In this document: one piece after another, positions 17,691-26,394 of the stretch
Position numbering within the stretch: position 1 is the stretch's first letter
Layout of the letters: the number at the start of each line of letters is the position of its first letter
DNA from: JAEUPI01 sp044222685
GTDB taxonomy: Bacteria; Pseudomonadota; Gammaproteobacteria; Burkholderiales; Burkholderiaceae_C
Direction of reading: 5' to 3'
Length of the DNA: 64,000 nt
Assembly: GCA_044222685.1 (NCBI GenBank)
Contig: JBGAMU010000005.1
Coordinates: 16,568 to 80,567, forward strand
Program-made: the position numbers and the translations under genes
Notes under the pieces: model-generated
Told to the model about the DNA's origin: nothing
The model's database searches: none
Seen by the model: the letters and a program-made list of their open reading frames with translations, nothing else

Positions 17691-18632
17691 TCAGTATCGA
17701 ATGCGCGGATCGAAGAACACGTACGACAGGTCGACCAGCAGGTTGATCGCCACGTAGACGAACGAGAACAGCAGGATCACGCCCTGGATGGTCGGAAAGT
17801 CGCGCGCCAGCACCGCGTCCACCGTCAACCGGCCGAGGCCGGGGATCGCGTAGACCGATTCGGTGACGACCACGCCGCCGATCAGCAGCGCGATGCCGAT
17901 GCCGATCACCGTGATGATCGGCACCGCGGCGTTGGTCAGCGCGTGGCGCATCAGCACGGTCGACTCGGGCAGGCCCTTGGCGCGTGCGGTGCGGATGTAG
18001 TCCTCGCCGAGTGTCTCCAGCACCGAGGCGCGCGTGACCCGCGCGATCAACGCGATGTAGATCACCGACAGCGTGATCGCCGGCAGCGCGAGGTGCCGGA
18101 GCCACGGCCCCACGCCGTCGCCGATGCGCTGGTAGCCCTGTACCGGCAGCCAGCCCAGGCGCAGCGAGACCAGCCAGATCAACAGGTAGGCCAGCACGAA
18201 CACCGGGATCGAGAAGCCGAGCACCGAGAAGCCCATCAGGCCGCGGTCGAGCCAGCCGCCGAAGCGCCAGGCCGCCAGCACACCGAGCGGCACCGCCACG
18301 AGCACGGCGATCGTGATGGTGATCAACGCCAGTGACAGCGTGGGCTCCAGGCGCTGTCCGATCAGCGTGGTGACCTTGGTCTTGTAGTAGAACGACTCGC
18401 CCAGATCGCCGCTGAGCAGATGGCCAGACCAGATGGCGAACTGCTCGGGGATCGAGCGGTCGAGCCCGAGATTGGCGCGGATCTGCGCGATCTGCTCGGT
18501 GGTGGCGGCATCGCCGGCCAGCACGGCCGCCGGATCGCCCGGCGTGAGTCGCAGCATCAGGAAGACCAGCAACGCCACGATCAGCAGGACGGGAACGGTC
18601 GAGAGCAGGCGGCGGGCGAGGAAGGCGAGCAT
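17691..18632 (-). CDS. Dipeptide-type ABC transporter permease (DppB-like)
   Basis: A 313-residue inner membrane permease. The N-terminus MLAFLARRLLSTVPVLLIVA followed by LMLRLTPGDPAA and the motif LGLDRSIPEQ are hallmarks of the DppB/OppB subunit. Six membrane segments are expected, with the EAA-loop segment YIRTARAKGLPESTVLMRHALTNA contacting the ATPase. It pairs with the downstream DppC-like subunit. A stem-loop lies between this gene and the upstream DMT permease. Confidence 0.93.
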   Translation of the reverse strand: MLAFLARRLLSTVPVLLIVALLVFLMLRLTPGDPAAVLAGDAATTEQIAQIRANLGLDRSIPEQFAIWSGHLLSGDLGESFYYKTKVTTLIGQRLEPTLSLALITITIAVLVAVPLGVLAAWRFGGWLDRGLMGFSVLGFSIPVFVLAYLLIWLVSLRLGWLPVQGYQRIGDGVGPWLRHLALPAITLSVIYIALIARVTRASVLETLGEDYIRTARAKGLPESTVLMRHALTNAAVPIITVIGIGIALLIGGVVVTESVYAIPGLGRLTVDAVLARDFPTIQGVILLFSFVYVAINLLVDLSYVFFDPRIRY

Positions 18633-18701
18633 GAACGTGGGATTCTCGGATCGGGCTTCGCCGCGGCGATCAGGGCAAACGTCAAGGCCTGCGCGGCGGG
18701 A

Positions 18702-18726
18702 TGCCGAAGCCTATCGGGTTTCGGCA
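18702..18726 (-). other. Hairpin between DMT permease and dppB-like gene
   Basis: A stem of ten pairs including one G-U (arms 18702-18711 and 18717-18726, outer part TGCCGAA/TTCGGCA) closes a five-base loop. It lies in the 165-base gap after the DMT permease. There is no U-tract on the minus strand, so I read it as an mRNA-stabilising or attenuating structure rather than a full terminator. Confidence 0.4.
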
Positions 18727-18797
18727 GATCGGCCTCAGGGTTTCCCCACTCGGGGTGCGATCGACGCTCGCAAGCGCCATGCCATCGAACGCCCGTT

Positions 18798-19709
18798 TCA
18801 CGACCGGCCACGCAAAAGGTACAGGCCGGTGGCCACGATCAGCGCGATGCCGGCGAAGCCCAGGGCGTTGGGCAACTCGCCCCAGACGACCCAGCCGATC
18901 GTCACCGCCATCGGCAGGCCGCTGTAGCGAAACGGTGCGATCACCGCGATGTTGCCGGCGCGCATGGCGCGGATCAGGAACTGGTAACCACCGGCGAGGA
19001 ACACGGCCGCCGCGGCCAGCAGCGCGACCTGCGGCGCACCGACCGGCTGCCAGCCCTGCACCAGCGTGAGCAGTCCGGATGCGACGGTGACGGCGATGGC
19101 AGTCGCCAGCGTGACGGCGATCGACGGCACGTCGCGCGGCACACGCTGGGTCAGGAAGTCGCGCAGCGCGTGCAACACGGTGCCGAGCAGGCACAGCCAG
19201 GCCCAGGCGTTGAGGCCGTCGACGCCGGGCTGGATCACCAGCAGCACGCCGACAAAGCCGAGCCCGACGGCCAGCACGTGCCACGCCGTGACGCGGGCGC
19301 GCAGCCACACCACCGCCAGCAGCGTGATCAGCAGCGGCGTGGCCATGTTGATCGCCGTCGCGTTGGCGATCGGCATGTGAAAGAGCGCGCCCAGGTAGGC
19401 CAGCGTGGCCAGCGCGTCGATGGCCGACCGCAGCGGCACGATGCCGCGCAGCAGCGAACCCGGTACCAGCGCCACACCGGTGGCGCGCATCGTCGCGAAC
19501 ACCAGCACCGAGGCCATCGCCCCGCGCAGAAAGATCAGCTGGCCGGTGGGCAATGACTGGCTGACGAACTTGACGAGCGAATCGTTGACGATGAAGCACG
19601 CCATCGACAGCGTCATCAGCTCGATGCCGTGCCGATTGGCGCGCCGCTCGGCCGCCCGCAGGGATTGCGTGCTGCCATCGGCGGGATCCTCGAGCGACGG
19701 GTCGGCCAC
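18798..19709 (-). CDS. DMT superfamily permease (EamA/RhaT-like), GTG start
   Basis: About 303 residues, ten predicted membrane helices in two EamA repeats. The first helix starts at MTLSMACFIVNDSLVKFV, and the family-typical LIFLRGAMASVLVFA and NATAINMATPLLITLLAV follow. The likely start is GTG 19709 with GGA about seven bases upstream, giving a polar leader of about 30 residues; an internal ATG just before the first helix is an alternative. It probably exports or imports a small metabolite at the inner membrane. It sits between the binding protein and the permeases of the ABC system, an unusual insertion, and follows a terminator. Confidence 0.83.
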   Translation of the reverse strand: MADPSLEDPADGSTQSLRAAERRANRHGIELMTLSMACFIVNDSLVKFVSQSLPTGQLIFLRGAMASVLVFATMRATGVALVPGSLLRGIVPLRSAIDALATLAYLGALFHMPIANATAINMATPLLITLLAVVWLRARVTAWHVLAVGLGFVGVLLVIQPGVDGLNAWAWLCLLGTVLHALRDFLTQRVPRDVPSIAVTLATAIAVTVASGLLTLVQGWQPVGAPQVALLAAAAVFLAGGYQFLIRAMRAGNIAVIAPFRYSGLPMAVTIGWVVWGELPNALGFAGIALIVATGLYLLRGRS

Positions 19710-19727
19710 GGTGGTTCCAGGCAGTCG

Positions 19728-19758
19728 GCAAAACAGAACCCGCCACGCGGGCGGGTTC
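19728..19758 (-). terminator. Intrinsic terminator/attenuator after the peptide-binding protein
   Basis: On the minus strand a nine-pair GC-rich stem (arms 19750-19758 and 19736-19744, GAACCCGCC/GGCGGGTTC) with a five-base loop is followed by TGTTTTG. It lies 22 bases beyond the binding-protein stop. Such partial terminators after a binding-protein gene let it be made in excess over the permease genes. Confidence 0.65.
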
Positions 19759-19780
19759 GCTTGGAGATGCGGCGACCGGA

Positions 19781-21367
19781 TCAGTTCTTCTTCAGGTTCC
19801 AGTAGATATTGCCGTTGGTGACGAAGAAGCCCGAGATGTTCTTCCGCGCCGCCATCGGCTGATCGTACTCGCCGAGCGGCACGTGCGTGCCGACCTCGAA
19901 CATGCGCGCATGCATCTCGCCGGCGAGCTTCTTCTTCGCGGCGTCGTCGGTCGCGCGCATGAACTGGTTGCGCAACTCGACCAGCTTGTCGTCGGTGGCC
20001 CAGCCGAACCATGTGCTCTTCTCGCCGCGCGTGTCGGTGGTCGGGTTGGCGATCGGGCTCCACACGTCGAAGGTCTGCCAGGCGGTGAGGAACATGTGCC
20101 AGCCGCCCTTGTCCGGCGCGTCCTTCTTGGCCCGGCGGCCGACCAGCGTCTGCCAGTCCATCGCCTGCAGGTCGACCTTGAAGCCGGCCTGGCGCAGCAG
20201 CTGCGCCGCCACGTCGGGCAGCTTCTGGATCGACGCCAGGTCGGTCGGCTTCATGATCACGATCGGCGTGCCGTCGTAGCCGCTGGCCTTGAGCAGGTCC
20301 TGCGCCTTCTTCATGTTGCTCTTCGCCTGGATGTCGCTGCCGGCCACGCTGCCGTAGGGCGTGTTGCAGACGAACATGCTCGGGCAGCTGCGGTACAGCG
20401 CCTTCACGCCGACCTGTGCCCGCAGGAACGGCTCCTGTGTCATGGCGGCCAGCGCGGCCTGGCGCACCTTGGCGTTGTCGAACGGCTTGTGCAGGTGGTT
20501 GAAGCGCGCCATGTACTGCAGGCCGTAGATCGCGTACTTCGGCATCTGCAGACTGGCGTCGGCCTTCACCGTCTCGAAGTGGTCGAAGCCGAGCGCCTCG
20601 ATGATGTCGACCTCACCCTTCTGCAGCGCACTGACCTGCGCCTGCGCGTCGCGCAGCGCGAGGTTCCACTCGACGCGGTCGACGTACACATGCTTGCCGC
20701 CCGTGGTGCCCGACGGCGGCTCGCTGCGCGGCACGTACTTGGCGAACTTGGTGTAGACCGCCTTGTCGCCGGGCTTGAACTCGTCGCGCTTGAACGCGTA
20801 GGGGCCGGAACCGATGTGCTCCTCGATCTGCTTGAACGGGTCGGTGTCGGCAATGCGCTTGGGCATGATGAACGGCACGTTCGAACTCGGCTTGCCCAGC
20901 GCCTCGAGCACGAAGCCGCAGGCCTCGCCGAGGAAGATGCGGAAGGTGTCCGGCGCCGGCGCGTCCATGCGCTGCACGAACTGGAACAGCGCCGAGCCCA
21001 TCGCGTCGCGCTTGCCCCAGCGCTGCAGCGAGGCGATCACGTCTTCGCTGGTCACCGGCTTGCCGTCGTGGAACTCGAGCCCCTTGCGCAGCTTGAAGGT
21101 CCACAGCCGGTGGTCGGGGCTCTCGACCCAGCTGTCCACCATCTGCGGCTTGACCTTGCCGTTCTCGTCGGTGCCGAACAACGTGTCGTAGATCATGTAG
21201 CCGTGGTTGCGGCTCATGTAGGCGGTGGTCCAGATCGGATCGAGCACCGCGAGGTTGGAGTGCGGCACGATGCGCAGCACCTTGTCCTGCGCAGAGGCGT
21301 TGACGCCCATCAAGGTGGTGCCGGCAACCAATGCCAGCGTCATCAGGGTTCGGCGATGAAGCGTCAT
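19781..21367 (-). CDS. Peptide/amide ABC transporter substrate-binding protein (family 5)
   Basis: A 528-residue periplasmic binding protein of the DppA/OppA class. A signal peptide spans residues 1 to about 27 (MTLHRRTLMTLALVAGTTLM then VNASAQ, a good SPase I site). It continues with the class signature YDTLFGTDENGKVKPQMVDSW and GLEFHDGKPVTSEDV. It captures the substrate and delivers it to the DppBC-like channel. ATG 21367 has AAAGG eight bases upstream; a longer frame to 21433 lacks a ribosome site. The hydrophilic C-terminus ends NIYWNLKKN, as in many Burkholderiales homologues. An attenuating terminator follows. The ligand is unknown. Confidence 0.93.
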   Translation of the reverse strand: MTLHRRTLMTLALVAGTTLMGVNASAQDKVLRIVPHSNLAVLDPIWTTAYMSRNHGYMIYDTLFGTDENGKVKPQMVDSWVESPDHRLWTFKLRKGLEFHDGKPVTSEDVIASLQRWGKRDAMGSALFQFVQRMDAPAPDTFRIFLGEACGFVLEALGKPSSNVPFIMPKRIADTDPFKQIEEHIGSGPYAFKRDEFKPGDKAVYTKFAKYVPRSEPPSGTTGGKHVYVDRVEWNLALRDAQAQVSALQKGEVDIIEALGFDHFETVKADASLQMPKYAIYGLQYMARFNHLHKPFDNAKVRQAALAAMTQEPFLRAQVGVKALYRSCPSMFVCNTPYGSVAGSDIQAKSNMKKAQDLLKASGYDGTPIVIMKPTDLASIQKLPDVAAQLLRQAGFKVDLQAMDWQTLVGRRAKKDAPDKGGWHMFLTAWQTFDVWSPIANPTTDTRGEKSTWFGWATDDKLVELRNQFMRATDDAAKKKLAGEMHARMFEVGTHVPLGEYDQPMAARKNISGFFVTNGNIYWNLKKN

Positions 21368-21551
21368 GAGGTGACCTTTCGAGTCGATATGAGTGGATTC
21401 AAGCATTGGCTGTGCCAGCCCGCTGCGATGCACGATTGTGGTGACAGCGGCTCCCCTTCCGGTCTAGGGCAAACACCGGGCGGCTGGAGCGAGCGGGGCA
21501 AACCCGCAGTGACGGTTGAAGCAGTGCAGTGTCCGGGGACCGTAGGCGCAC

Positions 21552-22961
21552 TCAGCGCACCGCGCCCCGCCGCGGCAGCACCGCCTGCTGCTCGGCCAGG
21601 TCGCAGAACAGGCCGGTCATCATTAGCAGGCCCTCGCGCATCAGCGGTGCGAGCACATGCTCGTTTGGTGCGTGCTGCGAGCAGGCCGGGTACGAATGGG
21701 GCACCCACACCGTGGGTAGGCCGAGGATGTCGGCGAACACGTCGTTCGGCAACGAGCCGCCCAGATTGGGCAACAGCGCGGGTTTGCGACCGGTGGTACG
21801 TTCGAGCGACTGCAGCGCCAGACGGACCCACGGGCTGTCGGGGTCCAGCCGTGTCGCGGCCATCACCACCGGCTCGCTGACCGCGATGTCGCCGAAGCCG
21901 TGCTGCTGCAGATGCGCACGCACGTGTTCGCGCAGGCGCGTGGCATCGGTGCCCACGACGAAGCGCAGCTGCAGGTGGGCGCGTGCGTCGGGCGGGATCG
22001 CGTTGACCGGCTGCGCCGGATTGCCGGTGGTGTAGGCCAGCACCTCGATGGTGTTCCAGCCGAACACGCGCTCGGCCGGCGTGAGGCCCGGCTCGCCCCA
22101 GTCGGCGTCGACGGCGGGATCGTCGACGTCGCCGCCGACCGTGATGTCGGCCAGCGCGCGGCGTACCGACGCAGGAACCGGCGGCGGGCGCAGGCCGTCG
22201 ACGAGGATGCGGCCGCGGCCGTCGACGAGGCAGGCAATCGCATTGGCCATCACCGTGCCCGGGTTGCGCAGCAGGCCGCCCCAGTTGCCCGAATGATGGC
22301 CGCCGTCGCGCAGCCTCAGCGTGAGGTCGAAGTTGGCGACGCCGCGTGTGCCGAGATAGACGGTCGGCCGGTCCGCGTGTAGTCGCGGGCCGTCGCTGGC
22401 GATCAGCACGTCGGCGGCCAACTCGTCGCGGTGCGCGGCGCAGAACGCGGCCAGGCCGGGCGAGCCCTTCTCCTCGCCCATCTCGACCAGCCAGGTCACG
22501 TTGAAGCCGAACGAGCCGTCGCGTGCGCGCTGCAGCGCGGCCAGGGCGGCGAGGTTGATGCTGTGCTGACCCTTGTTGTCGGCACTGCCGCGGCCGTACC
22601 AGCGCTCGTCCGATGGCGCCAGCGTCCAGGGATCGCGGCCCTCGCGCCAGCGGCCCTCGTGCCCGCGCACCACGTCGCCGTGGCCGTAGACCAGCACGGT
22701 AGGCAGCGTCGCGGCCTCGATGTGCCGGCCGATCAGCAACGGCGGGGCGCCGGGTACCGGGTTGTCGTGGACGATCGAGGTGATGCCGAGCGCGCCGAGC
22801 GACGGCGCGATCTCATCGCTCAGGTAGGCGCGCAGCGTCGCGGCGCGCTCCGGGTTCTCGCTTTCCGTGGGCAGCGCGACGCGCCGCGCGAGCTCGCGCT
22901 GGAACTCGCCGCTGTCGAAGTGCCGGGCCGCCTGCGCAAGCGCGGCCTCACGCGCGGTCAT
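21552..22961 (-). CDS. M20 family metallopeptidase (dipeptidase/deacylase)
   Basis: A 469-residue cytoplasmic zinc hydrolase of the M20 family. Metal-site segments are VLVYGHGDVV (His), WYGRGSADNKGQ (bridging Asp), VEMGEEKGSPG (catalytic Glu-Glu) and, near the C-terminus, QHAPNEHV. The middle insertion is the dimerisation domain. Such enzymes remove residues from dipeptides or N-acyl groups. ATG 22961 overlaps the stop of the upstream ABM gene by four bases. It stands 184 bases upstream of the binding-protein gene, on the same strand, and probably processes imported peptides. Confidence 0.92.
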   Translation of the reverse strand: MTAREAALAQAARHFDSGEFQRELARRVALPTESENPERAATLRAYLSDEIAPSLGALGITSIVHDNPVPGAPPLLIGRHIEAATLPTVLVYGHGDVVRGHEGRWREGRDPWTLAPSDERWYGRGSADNKGQHSINLAALAALQRARDGSFGFNVTWLVEMGEEKGSPGLAAFCAAHRDELAADVLIASDGPRLHADRPTVYLGTRGVANFDLTLRLRDGGHHSGNWGGLLRNPGTVMANAIACLVDGRGRILVDGLRPPPVPASVRRALADITVGGDVDDPAVDADWGEPGLTPAERVFGWNTIEVLAYTTGNPAQPVNAIPPDARAHLQLRFVVGTDATRLREHVRAHLQQHGFGDIAVSEPVVMAATRLDPDSPWVRLALQSLERTTGRKPALLPNLGGSLPNDVFADILGLPTVWVPHSYPACSQHAPNEHVLAPLMREGLLMMTGLFCDLAEQQAVLPRRGAVR

Positions 22962-23257
22962 GACTTCGCCAGCAGCGTGAAGTGTTCGACGTGCGGCGGG
23001 TTGGCGAAGAACGGGCCGACGATCGCGCGCCACTGCGCGAACAGCGGTCCCTGGCGGAAGCCGACCGTGTGGTCCTCCAGCGTGTCCCAGAAGATCATCA
23101 GCACGTAGCGCTCGGGACTCTCGATGCCCTTGTTGACCTTGTAGCCGCGAAAACCCTTGGCCTTGCTGGCCACCGTGGTGATGCCGCGCTGGATGGCTTC
23201 GTCGAACGCGGGCTGCTGGCCCGGGGCGACGCGGATGTCGGCAATCTCGAGAATCAT
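22958..23257 (-). CDS. Antibiotic biosynthesis monooxygenase (ABM)-like dimeric barrel protein
   Basis: A 99-residue protein with the alpha/beta ferredoxin-like fold of the ABM/Dabb group (MILEIADIRVAPGQQPAFDEA, then YVLMIFWDTLEDHTVGFR). These form dimeric barrels and act as cofactor-free monooxygenases or isomerases on aromatic compounds, though many have no known activity. Its stop overlaps the M20 peptidase start by four bases, so it belongs to that transcript. The 97 bases separating it from the pobA-like gene stop show no clear terminator. Confidence 0.78.
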   Translation of the reverse strand: MILEIADIRVAPGQQPAFDEAIQRGITTVASKAKGFRGYKVNKGIESPERYVLMIFWDTLEDHTVGFRQGPLFAQWRAIVGPFFANPPHVEHFTLLAKS

Positions 23258-23354
23258 GGGTGCGCTCCTCCGGCTGAAAGGGTTTGTTGCCCATGATGCC
23301 AGCGCGCCGCAGCGGCTGGCATCGGGGCAAATGCGCGGCCGCTGGCCGCTGGCA

Positions 23355-24521
23355 CTACAGCGGCAGACCGACGTAGTTCTCGGCCAGCGCCGTCATCGCT
23401 GCCTCGGAGTGCACCAGGTAGTCGAGTTCTGCCCACTGCATCTTGTGGCCGAACGTGCCGTTGTCCGGAAAGTGGTGCATCAGCGAGGTCATCCACCACG
23501 AGAAACGCTCGGCGCGCCAGATGCGGCGCAGGCAGCGCTCGGAGTAGGTATCAATGCCGCGCTCGCTGCCCTTGTAGAAGTCGACCAGCGACATCGACAG
23601 GTAGCCCACGTCGGTGGCGGCGAGGTTGAGCCCCTTGGCGCCGGTGGGCGGCACGATGTGGCCGGCGTCGCCGGCGAGGAACAGGCGTCCGAAGCGCATC
23701 GGCTCGGCGACGAAGCTGCGCAGCGGCGCGATGCTCTTCTCGATCGAGGGCCCGGTGACCAGCTGCGCCGCAGTGGCGGCCGGCAGGCGGCGCTTCAGCT
23801 CGGCCCAGAAGGCGTCGTCGGACCATTGCTCCACCTGGTCGTCGAGCGAGCACTGCACGTAGTAGCGGCTGCGCGTGCGGCTGCGCTGGCTGCACAGCGC
23901 GAAGCCGCGCGGGTGATTCACGTAGATCAGCTCGTGCGACACCGGCGGCACATCGGCGAGCAGGCCGAGCCAGCCGAACGGGTAGACCTTCTCGTGCAGC
24001 GTGATCCTGTCCTTCGGCACGCTGGCGCGGCAGACGCCGTGAAAGCCGTCGCAGCCGGCGATGAAGTCGCACACGATCTCGTGCGTCGCGCCGTCCTTCA
24101 GGTAGCGAACGACGGGCGCTTGGCCGTCGAAGCCCTGCACGCGGACGTCGGCCGCCTCGTACACCGTGGGCCGGCCGCTGGCACGGCGGGCGTCCATCAG
24201 GTCGCGCGTGACCTCGGTCTGGCCGTAGACCATCACCCGCTTGCCGGTCAGCCCGTGCAGGTCGATGCGGTGGCGCTGGTCGTCGAAGCACAGGTCGAAG
24301 CCGTCGTGCGGCAGGCCCTCGGCATGCATGCGGGCGCCGACACCCACCTCGTCGAGCAGGTCCACCGCCACCTGCTCGAGCACGCCGGCGCGGATGCGGC
24401 CGAGCACGTAGTCGGCGCTGCGCTGCTCAATGATGACGTTGTCGATGCCGGCCTTGCTCAGCAGGGCACCGAGCAGCAGGCCCGACGGGCCGGCGCCGAC
24501 GATGGCGACTTGGGTACGCAT
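23355..24521 (-). CDS. pobA: 4-hydroxybenzoate 3-monooxygenase
   Basis: A 388-residue flavoprotein that hydroxylates 4-hydroxybenzoate to protocatechuate with NADPH and O2. The FAD dinucleotide motif is GAGPSG near residue 9. FIAGCDGFHGVCR is the DG motif and LFLAGDAGHIVPPTGAKGLNLA the GD motif, as in PobA. Length is close to the usual 394. ATG 24521 has GGAGGAG six bases upstream, which fixes the start. No pobR regulator lies beside it and no protocatechuate ring-cleavage genes are in the window, so the product must feed enzymes encoded elsewhere. It shares its strand with the saccharopine-dehydrogenase-like gene 79 bases upstream. Confidence 0.93.
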   Translation of the reverse strand: MRTQVAIVGAGPSGLLLGALLSKAGIDNVIIEQRSADYVLGRIRAGVLEQVAVDLLDEVGVGARMHAEGLPHDGFDLCFDDQRHRIDLHGLTGKRVMVYGQTEVTRDLMDARRASGRPTVYEAADVRVQGFDGQAPVVRYLKDGATHEIVCDFIAGCDGFHGVCRASVPKDRITLHEKVYPFGWLGLLADVPPVSHELIYVNHPRGFALCSQRSRTRSRYYVQCSLDDQVEQWSDDAFWAELKRRLPAATAAQLVTGPSIEKSIAPLRSFVAEPMRFGRLFLAGDAGHIVPPTGAKGLNLAATDVGYLSMSLVDFYKGSERGIDTYSERCLRRIWRAERFSWWMTSLMHHFPDNGTFGHKMQWAELDYLVHSEAAMTALAENYVGLPL

Positions 24522-24600
24522 GGGGCTCCTCCGGCCGCTTCGCACGACCTGGGCGACCAATGTACCCAAGATCGCCGGTGGCGCCGGCCTGGCGCCGCGC

Positions 24601-25701
24601 TCAGGCGGCGCGGGCCAGCGGTGCCGGGTCGTAGACGACGCCGAAGCGGTTGCCGAGGAACTGCTCGAGCCGCACGTCTTCCTGTCGCACGAAGCCAGCC
24701 TGCGGCAGCTGGCCTTCGGCCAGCAGATCCACCATCGCGCAGGCGCTGCTGGCGGTGGTGACCTGGATCGCGCTTCTCATGCGGCCACCGAGCGGCTGCG
24801 CGTAGATCTTGCGCGCATAGGTCTCCTGCAGCAGGCGGCCGTCGCGCCAGCCGCTGACGGTGACGAAGATCACCACCACGTCCTGCATCGTCGCCGGCAC
24901 CGCGTGCTCGAGGATGTCCTTCAGCAGGTCGCGCCGCTCGCGCAGCCGCAGGTCGTTGAGCAGCGCCTTCATGATGGCGGCGTGGCCGGGGTAGCGGATG
25001 GTGCGGTAGTTCAACGTGCGCACGCGTCCCTCCAGCGTTTCGGCCAACGTGCCCAGGCCGCCCGAGGTGTTGAACGCTTCGTAGAGCACACCGTCGAGCG
25101 AGAACTCCTCGCGTTCCTCGAGCGCGGGCACCTCGCAGCGGCGGCCCTCGACGATGGCTTCGCACGGCTCGATGTACTCGTTGATGACCCCTTCGGTGCT
25201 CCAGGTCAGGTTGTAGTTCAGCGCATTGCTCGGATAGGCCGGCAGCGCGCCGACGCGCATGCGCACGCTGTCGAGCTTGTCAAAGCGCCGCGCCAGATCC
25301 GCCGCGACGATGCCGATGAAGCCCGGCGCCAGGCCGCATTGCGGAATGAACGCGGTGCCGGCGCCTTCGGCCAACTGGCGGATGCGCCGGGTGCTGGCCA
25401 CGTCTTCGGTCAGATCGAGGTAGTGGGTGCCGGCGGCCCGCGCGGCCTCGGCGACGGATACCGTCAGGTCATAGGGCGCCGCACTCAGCACGGCAAAGCA
25501 GCCGTCGAGCGCGCGTCGAAGCGCATGCGGATCGGTAGCGTCGAGCAGCTGGGTCCGCACGTCGGCGTCGGCGCCGGTCAGCGACGGTTTCGACTGGTCG
25601 GCCAGTGTCACGGCATAGCCGCCGCCCGGCGCGTGGGCCAAAAGGTCGGCGGCCACCTGGCCGATCTTGCCGGCGCCGATGACGAGGATGGACTTGCTCA
25701 T
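24601..25701 (-). CDS. Saccharopine dehydrogenase-like oxidoreductase
   Basis: A 366-residue NAD(P)-dependent enzyme of the saccharopine dehydrogenase/Lys9 type. It begins with a Rossmann motif, ILVIGAGKIGQVAA, and the core contains CGLAPGFIGI and the NYNLTWSTEGVINEYI segment typical of this group, with a C-terminal catalytic part. It probably acts on lysine degradation or a related imino compound. ATG 25701 is used because GGGAG lies 7 bases upstream; an extension to 25830 would cross the regulator promoter region. It is divergent from an Lrp/AsnC regulator, which probably controls it. Confidence 0.85.
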   Translation of the reverse strand: MSKSILVIGAGKIGQVAADLLAHAPGGGYAVTLADQSKPSLTGADADVRTQLLDATDPHALRRALDGCFAVLSAAPYDLTVSVAEAARAAGTHYLDLTEDVASTRRIRQLAEGAGTAFIPQCGLAPGFIGIVAADLARRFDKLDSVRMRVGALPAYPSNALNYNLTWSTEGVINEYIEPCEAIVEGRRCEVPALEEREEFSLDGVLYEAFNTSGGLGTLAETLEGRVRTLNYRTIRYPGHAAIMKALLNDLRLRERRDLLKDILEHAVPATMQDVVVIFVTVSGWRDGRLLQETYARKIYAQPLGGRMRSAIQVTTASSACAMVDLLAEGQLPQAGFVRQEDVRLEQFLGNRFGVVYDPAPLARAA

Positions 25702-25733
25702 GGCGTGCTCCCGATGACGATGGCCTCGATTGT

Positions 25734-25776
25734 CGAATAGGGTCGTGCAGAACGGACAGTTCAGCCAGACGAATAG
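25734..25776. promoter_or_regulatory. Paired CGAATAG repeats in the divergent regulator region
   Basis: CGAATAG occurs at 25734-25740 and again at 25770-25776, 36 bases apart, in the 113-base gap between the oxidoreductase and the Lrp/AsnC gene. Repeats spaced by a few helical turns suit an octameric Lrp-type regulator. This is weak evidence, based only on position and spacing. Confidence 0.25.
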
Positions 25777-25814
25777 CTGTGAATGGATCGGCATATCGAC
25801 GACAATGATCGGCA

Positions 25815-26255
25815 ATGAGCCGATCGCCACTCGACGACACCGACCGCGCGCTGATCGCGTTGCTGCGCGAGAACGCTCGTGCGCCGACCGCCGAACTGGC
25901 GCGCCGCCTGAAGCTCTCGCGCACCACGGTGCAGAGCCGATTGGCGCGGCTGGAGCGCAGCCGCGCGATCGCCGGCTACACCGTCACCGCGCCGGCCGAC
26001 GAAGAAGCAGCGCTAGTCCGTGCTCACATCCTGATCACGCTCGAGCCCCGGAAGTCGGCGTCGATCGAGGCCGCGTTGAGGCGCATACCCGAGCTGCGCA
26101 CACTGCATTCGGTGAGCGGCCCGTTCGATTTGATCGCCATCGTGGCGGCCACTTCGATCGGCGAGCTGGACGCCCTGATCGACCGCATCGGCCAGCTCGA
26201 TGGCGTCGAGCGCACCACCTCGGCGATCGTGCTGTCCACGCGCATCCAACGCTGA
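25815..26255 (+). CDS. Lrp/AsnC family transcriptional regulator
   Basis: A 146-residue regulator. The N-terminal helix-turn-helix is LDDTDRALIALLRENARAPTAELARRLKLS then RTTVQSRLARLERSRAIAGYTV. The C-terminal RAM ligand-binding domain contains VSGPFDLIAIVAATSIGELDALID. It is divergent from the saccharopine-dehydrogenase-like gene, so an amino acid (for instance lysine or a derivative) is the likely effector. Start ATG 25815 gives the standard Lrp length. Confidence 0.92.
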   Translation: MSRSPLDDTDRALIALLRENARAPTAELARRLKLSRTTVQSRLARLERSRAIAGYTVTAPADEEAALVRAHILITLEPRKSASIEAALRRIPELRTLHSVSGPFDLIAIVAATSIGELDALIDRIGQLDGVERTTSAIVLSTRIQR

Positions 26256-26318
26256 CGCGAAAGACCGGTTTGCCGCAGCGGGCCGGCATCGGGCGCGGCA
26301 GACTGCCCAACCGCCGGT

Positions 26319-26346
26319 TCAAGTTTGCGCACTTGTTTGCCGATCT
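26319..26346 (+). promoter_or_regulatory. Candidate sigma-28 (FliA) promoter for the c-di-GMP genes
   Basis: TCAAGTTT at 26319-26326 matches the FliA -35 consensus TAAAGTTT at seven of eight positions. After 12 bases (consensus 11) GCCGATCT at 26339-26346 matches the -10 GCCGATAA at six of eight. It lies 49 bases upstream of the HD-GYP gene start. This would place both c-di-GMP genes in the late flagellar regulon. Confidence 0.5.
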
Positions 26347-26394
26347 AGCCCCAGTGCCGGTTCATTCCGGGTCGGCCGTCTAGCAGGTATCCAG

